DNA from: Treponema sp.
Lineage (GTDB): Bacteria > Spirochaetota > Spirochaetia > Treponematales > Treponemataceae
Reading direction: 5' to 3'
Length of the DNA stretch: 64,000 nt
NCBI GenBank assembly: GCA_016286365.1
Contig: JAEESN010000003.1
Location: forward strand, 1 to 64,000
Shown here: positions 62,217 through 64,000 of the stretch, piece by piece
Position numbering within the stretch: position 1 is the stretch's first letter
Layout: each line of letters begins with the position of its first letter
The notes under the pieces: model-generated
The model's input: only the letters and a program-made list of their open reading frames with translations
Database searches by the model: none
What the model was told of the DNA's origin: nothing
Program-made: the position numbers and the translations under genes

Positions 62217-62259
62217 AATCCCCTCAAAAAAATAAAAATGGCTTTCCTGCAAAATCAGC

Positions 62260-63102
62260 TTATTCAGCTTTGCTTTCTGATGATTCTTTTTTACCTTCCG
62301 AAGCCTGCTTTTTGCTGTTATAAAAAAGAACTCCGGCAACAACTAAAATCAAAACAATAAATGCAATCTTTCCGCGCTTACCCCTCTGAACCTGTTCATC
62401 AAGCTCCTGAGTAAGTTTTTCCATTGTATCAACCTTTCCGTTATAAACCCTGTAAACCTCTTCTTTTCCAAGAGTATATGGGCTGAAGGTTGTTCCTGTC
62501 TGTTTTGCAAGAATGCTAAGGCTGTCGTATTTAGAGCAATCAAAATAAGTATAAGAAAGACTTACATCTCCTGGTTCAGGATCATCGTGTCCTTTGTTTG
62601 TATATTCAAGGCCGTTATATTCAAGCCCCGCAATTTCTTTTGTAACATAAGATTCAGAAGCATTTACAAGCTGCATTCCCTTATCGTCAAGATTGAAGTC
62701 ACCAACTTTTACAGGAAGAGTCTGTGTTGTCGAAAAAAGATAACTTGATGAAGAATCCGAAACGTTTGCCCTGTCTTCTTCCTTTCTTTCCTTCCATTCG
62801 TAATGAGTTTTTCCATCATCAGATTTATAAGAAACAAAATCCTGCACAGTTCTTACAACCTTGAACGATTCTATAGGCTGTTCAAGTTCAAGAAAACCAA
62901 TATTTCCTTCAAAACTGATTTTTCCCGAAACAAGAACAAGCTTTCCATCGTTGTCCGGATTAACTTTTCCGTCGGCAACAAGAGTAACTTCTTTTAAGAT
63001 TGACTGATTAAGTGATTTTTCATTTTTAAGATTTTTAATACCCATGATTACAAGAAAAACGAGTATAACAATAAGTACGATATTTCCTTTAGAAACTTTC
63101 AT
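62260..63102 (-). CDS. TMEM43-family membrane protein
   Basis: A 280-residue protein with an N-terminal membrane helix (VLIVILVFLVIMGI), a long extracytoplasmic beta-rich part with the TMEM43/DUF1625 pattern (LVLVSGKISFEGNIGFLELEQPIESFKVVRTVQDF, YEWKERKEEDRA) and a C-terminal membrane helix (AFIVLILVVAGVLFYN) with a Ser/Glu/Lys tail. SD GAGAGG before the ATG. Function unknown. First gene of a three-gene operon. Confidence 0.78.
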   Translation of the reverse strand: MKVSKGNIVLIVILVFLVIMGIKNLKNEKSLNQSILKEVTLVADGKVNPDNDGKLVLVSGKISFEGNIGFLELEQPIESFKVVRTVQDFVSYKSDDGKTHYEWKERKEEDRANVSDSSSSYLFSTTQTLPVKVGDFNLDDKGMQLVNASESYVTKEIAGLEYNGLEYTNKGHDDPEPGDVSLSYTYFDCSKYDSLSILAKQTGTTFSPYTLGKEEVYRVYNGKVDTMEKLTQELDEQVQRGKRGKIAFIVLILVVAGVLFYNSKKQASEGKKESSESKAE

Positions 63103-63150
63103 TTTAACCTCTCAAAATAAAATATTATAAGGAATTATAGTTTAAGTCCA

Positions 63151-63195
63151 AAAAAATAAAAACCCCAGAGATTAAAAAACTTAACCTTTGGGGTT
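63151..63195 (-). terminator. rny terminator
   Basis: Minus-strand stem AACCCCA / TGGGGTT (63161-63167 and 63189-63195) with a mismatch-containing extension, followed by a T-rich run (63151-63160). It sits just after the rny stop. Confidence 0.8.
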
Positions 63196-63224
63196 CATTA
63201 AAAACCTTAATTTAACTTTAGATG

Positions 63225-64000
63225 TTATCTTGCGTATTCAACAATTCGTGTTTCACGAATCATTGTAAGACGGATACGTCCAGGATATCGCAAATCTGTT
63301 TCAATCTGTTTTGCAATATTTCTTGCAAGATCTTTTACATCTGTATCTGCAATCTTTTCGTTATTAACAAGGATACGAAGTTCGCGTCCTGCCTGGATTG
63401 CATATGCCTTTTCTACACCTTCGAATCCTTCTGCAATTGCTTCAAGATTTTCAAGACGTTTAACATAATTGTCGATTGTCTCGCGGCGTGCACCAGGACG
63501 TGCTGCAGAAATAGCATCGGCAATCTGTACGATTGTTGCTTCGATTGTTTCTGCAGGGATGTCGTTGTGGTGAGCACCGATTGCATTTACAATTCTTGCA
63601 TCTTCGCCCATCTTACGCGCCATCTCTGCACCAACTTCTGCGTGGTTCTGGTCGCTGTCTGTTTCTGCACCCTTACCAATATCGTGTAAGATTGCAGCTC
63701 GTTTTGCGAGTTCTCTGTCCGCACCAATTTCTGCTGCAATCATGCTTGCGGCCATTGCAACTTCTTTTGAGTGTGTAAGAACGTTCTGTCCATAACTTGT
63801 ACGGAAATAAAGACGTCCAAGAGCACGGATTCCATCTGTATTCATGTTGTGAATACCAAGGTCGAACAAAGCCTTTTCGCCTTCTTCGTAAATCTTGTTC
63901 TGGATTTCGTGTGTAACCTTCTGAACAATTTCTTCGATTCTTGCCGGATGAATACGTCCGTCCGAAATAAGTCTTTCGAGCGATTCTTTGGCAATTTCTT
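63225..64000 (-). CDS. rny: Ribonuclease Y, C-terminal part (partial)
   Basis: The visible end of an rny gene that runs off the window. It has the HD domain (LTHSKEVAMAASMIAAEIGADRELAKRAAILHDIGKGAETD..NAIGAHHNDIPAETIEATIVQIADAISAARPGARRE) and the typical C-terminus (ELRILVNNEKIADTDVKDLARNIAKQIETDLRYPGRIRLTMIRETRIVEYAR). The open frame continues upstream past the first internal start codon to base 64000 (SLERLISDGRIHPARIEE), so the true start is outside. Endoribonuclease of mRNA turnover, membrane-anchored in full length. Confidence 0.95.
   Translation of the reverse strand, partial: EIAKESLERLISDGRIHPARIEEIVQKVTHEIQNKIYEEGEKALFDLGIHNMNTDGIRALGRLYFRTSYGQNVLTHSKEVAMAASMIAAEIGADRELAKRAAILHDIGKGAETDSDQNHAEVGAEMARKMGEDARIVNAIGAHHNDIPAETIEATIVQIADAISAARPGARRETIDNYVKRLENLEAIAEGFEGVEKAYAIQAGRELRILVNNEKIADTDVKDLARNIAKQIETDLRYPGRIRLTMIRETRIVEYAR

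Noticed and set aside
62217-62342. Longer N-terminus of the flavin reductase
   Set aside because: It would overlap the TMEM43-like gene; the internal ATG has a good SD and the family N-terminus begins there.
63222-63689. 155-residue plus-strand frame opposite rny
   Set aside because: Cys/Phe-rich shadow of the RNase Y gene with no SD or family.

Overview
The window looks like chromosomal DNA of a Treponema-type spirochaete from a gut or rumen habitat. The left edge carries the 5' end of a 16S rRNA gene on the minus strand. The genes between are low-GC, with relaxed lipoboxes, a type III glutamine synthetase, a cellobiose 2-epimerase-like enzyme and several Treponema-like lipoproteins. Genus is an inference from gene content; the phylum-level assignment is firmer than the genus.

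Layout. 1-1906: 16S rRNA start with its promoter, then a cellobiose 2-epimerase-like gene. 1936-9753: an AT-rich seven-gene minus-strand operon read divergently from a small XRE regulator. It encodes a GNAT-like protein, a 70-residue Cys/Gly-rich peptide, two radical SAM/SPASM enzymes, a lipoprotein with two GxxH motifs (Tiki/TraB/ChaN-like), an HlyD-type adaptor and an ABC exporter without a C39 peptidase domain. This reads as a radical-SAM-modified peptide (RiPP) system and is the most interesting part of the window. The precursor gene is enclosed by a perfect 19-bp inverted repeat. 9826-19252: mostly housekeeping genes (ybaK, metH, recQ, tRNA-Leu, comM/yifB, a PHP phosphoesterase, a double cNMP-binding regulator). 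19295-21402: tRNA-Thr, a cluster of tRNA-derived repeats, an orphan adenine methyltransferase and an XRE regulator. 21472-31767: uppP, nnr, two beta-helix lipoproteins with an outer-membrane-type protein, glnN, and an SH3 protein. 31794-43835: purD, a DUF4956/VTC pair, an esterase, a heterodimeric ABC exporter, an HD-GYP protein, purB and purA. 43872-52086: pbpC with an alpha-2-macroglobulin gene. 52277-55865: nickel-pincer cofactor genes larE-larB-larC preceded by two small membrane proteins. 56005-64000: an XRE/DUF4097-like protein behind a structured leader, a CPBP protease, a GNAT, a phosphatase, a PadR/DUF2812 pair, a permease operon, and the 3' part of rny.

Themes that run across the window. 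(1) Small GC-rich palindromic sequences sit in frame inside protein linkers, in the epimerase and in MetH, with a possible third case in the permease. (2) Both tRNA genes are followed by copies of their own 3' ends. (3) Genes without a Shine-Dalgarno sequence (ybaK, recQ, glnN, purD, the first ABC exporter gene) have a -10 hexamer 6-7 nt before the start codon, which suggests leaderless mRNAs. All assignments rest on reading motifs and sequence by eye; no database search was run.
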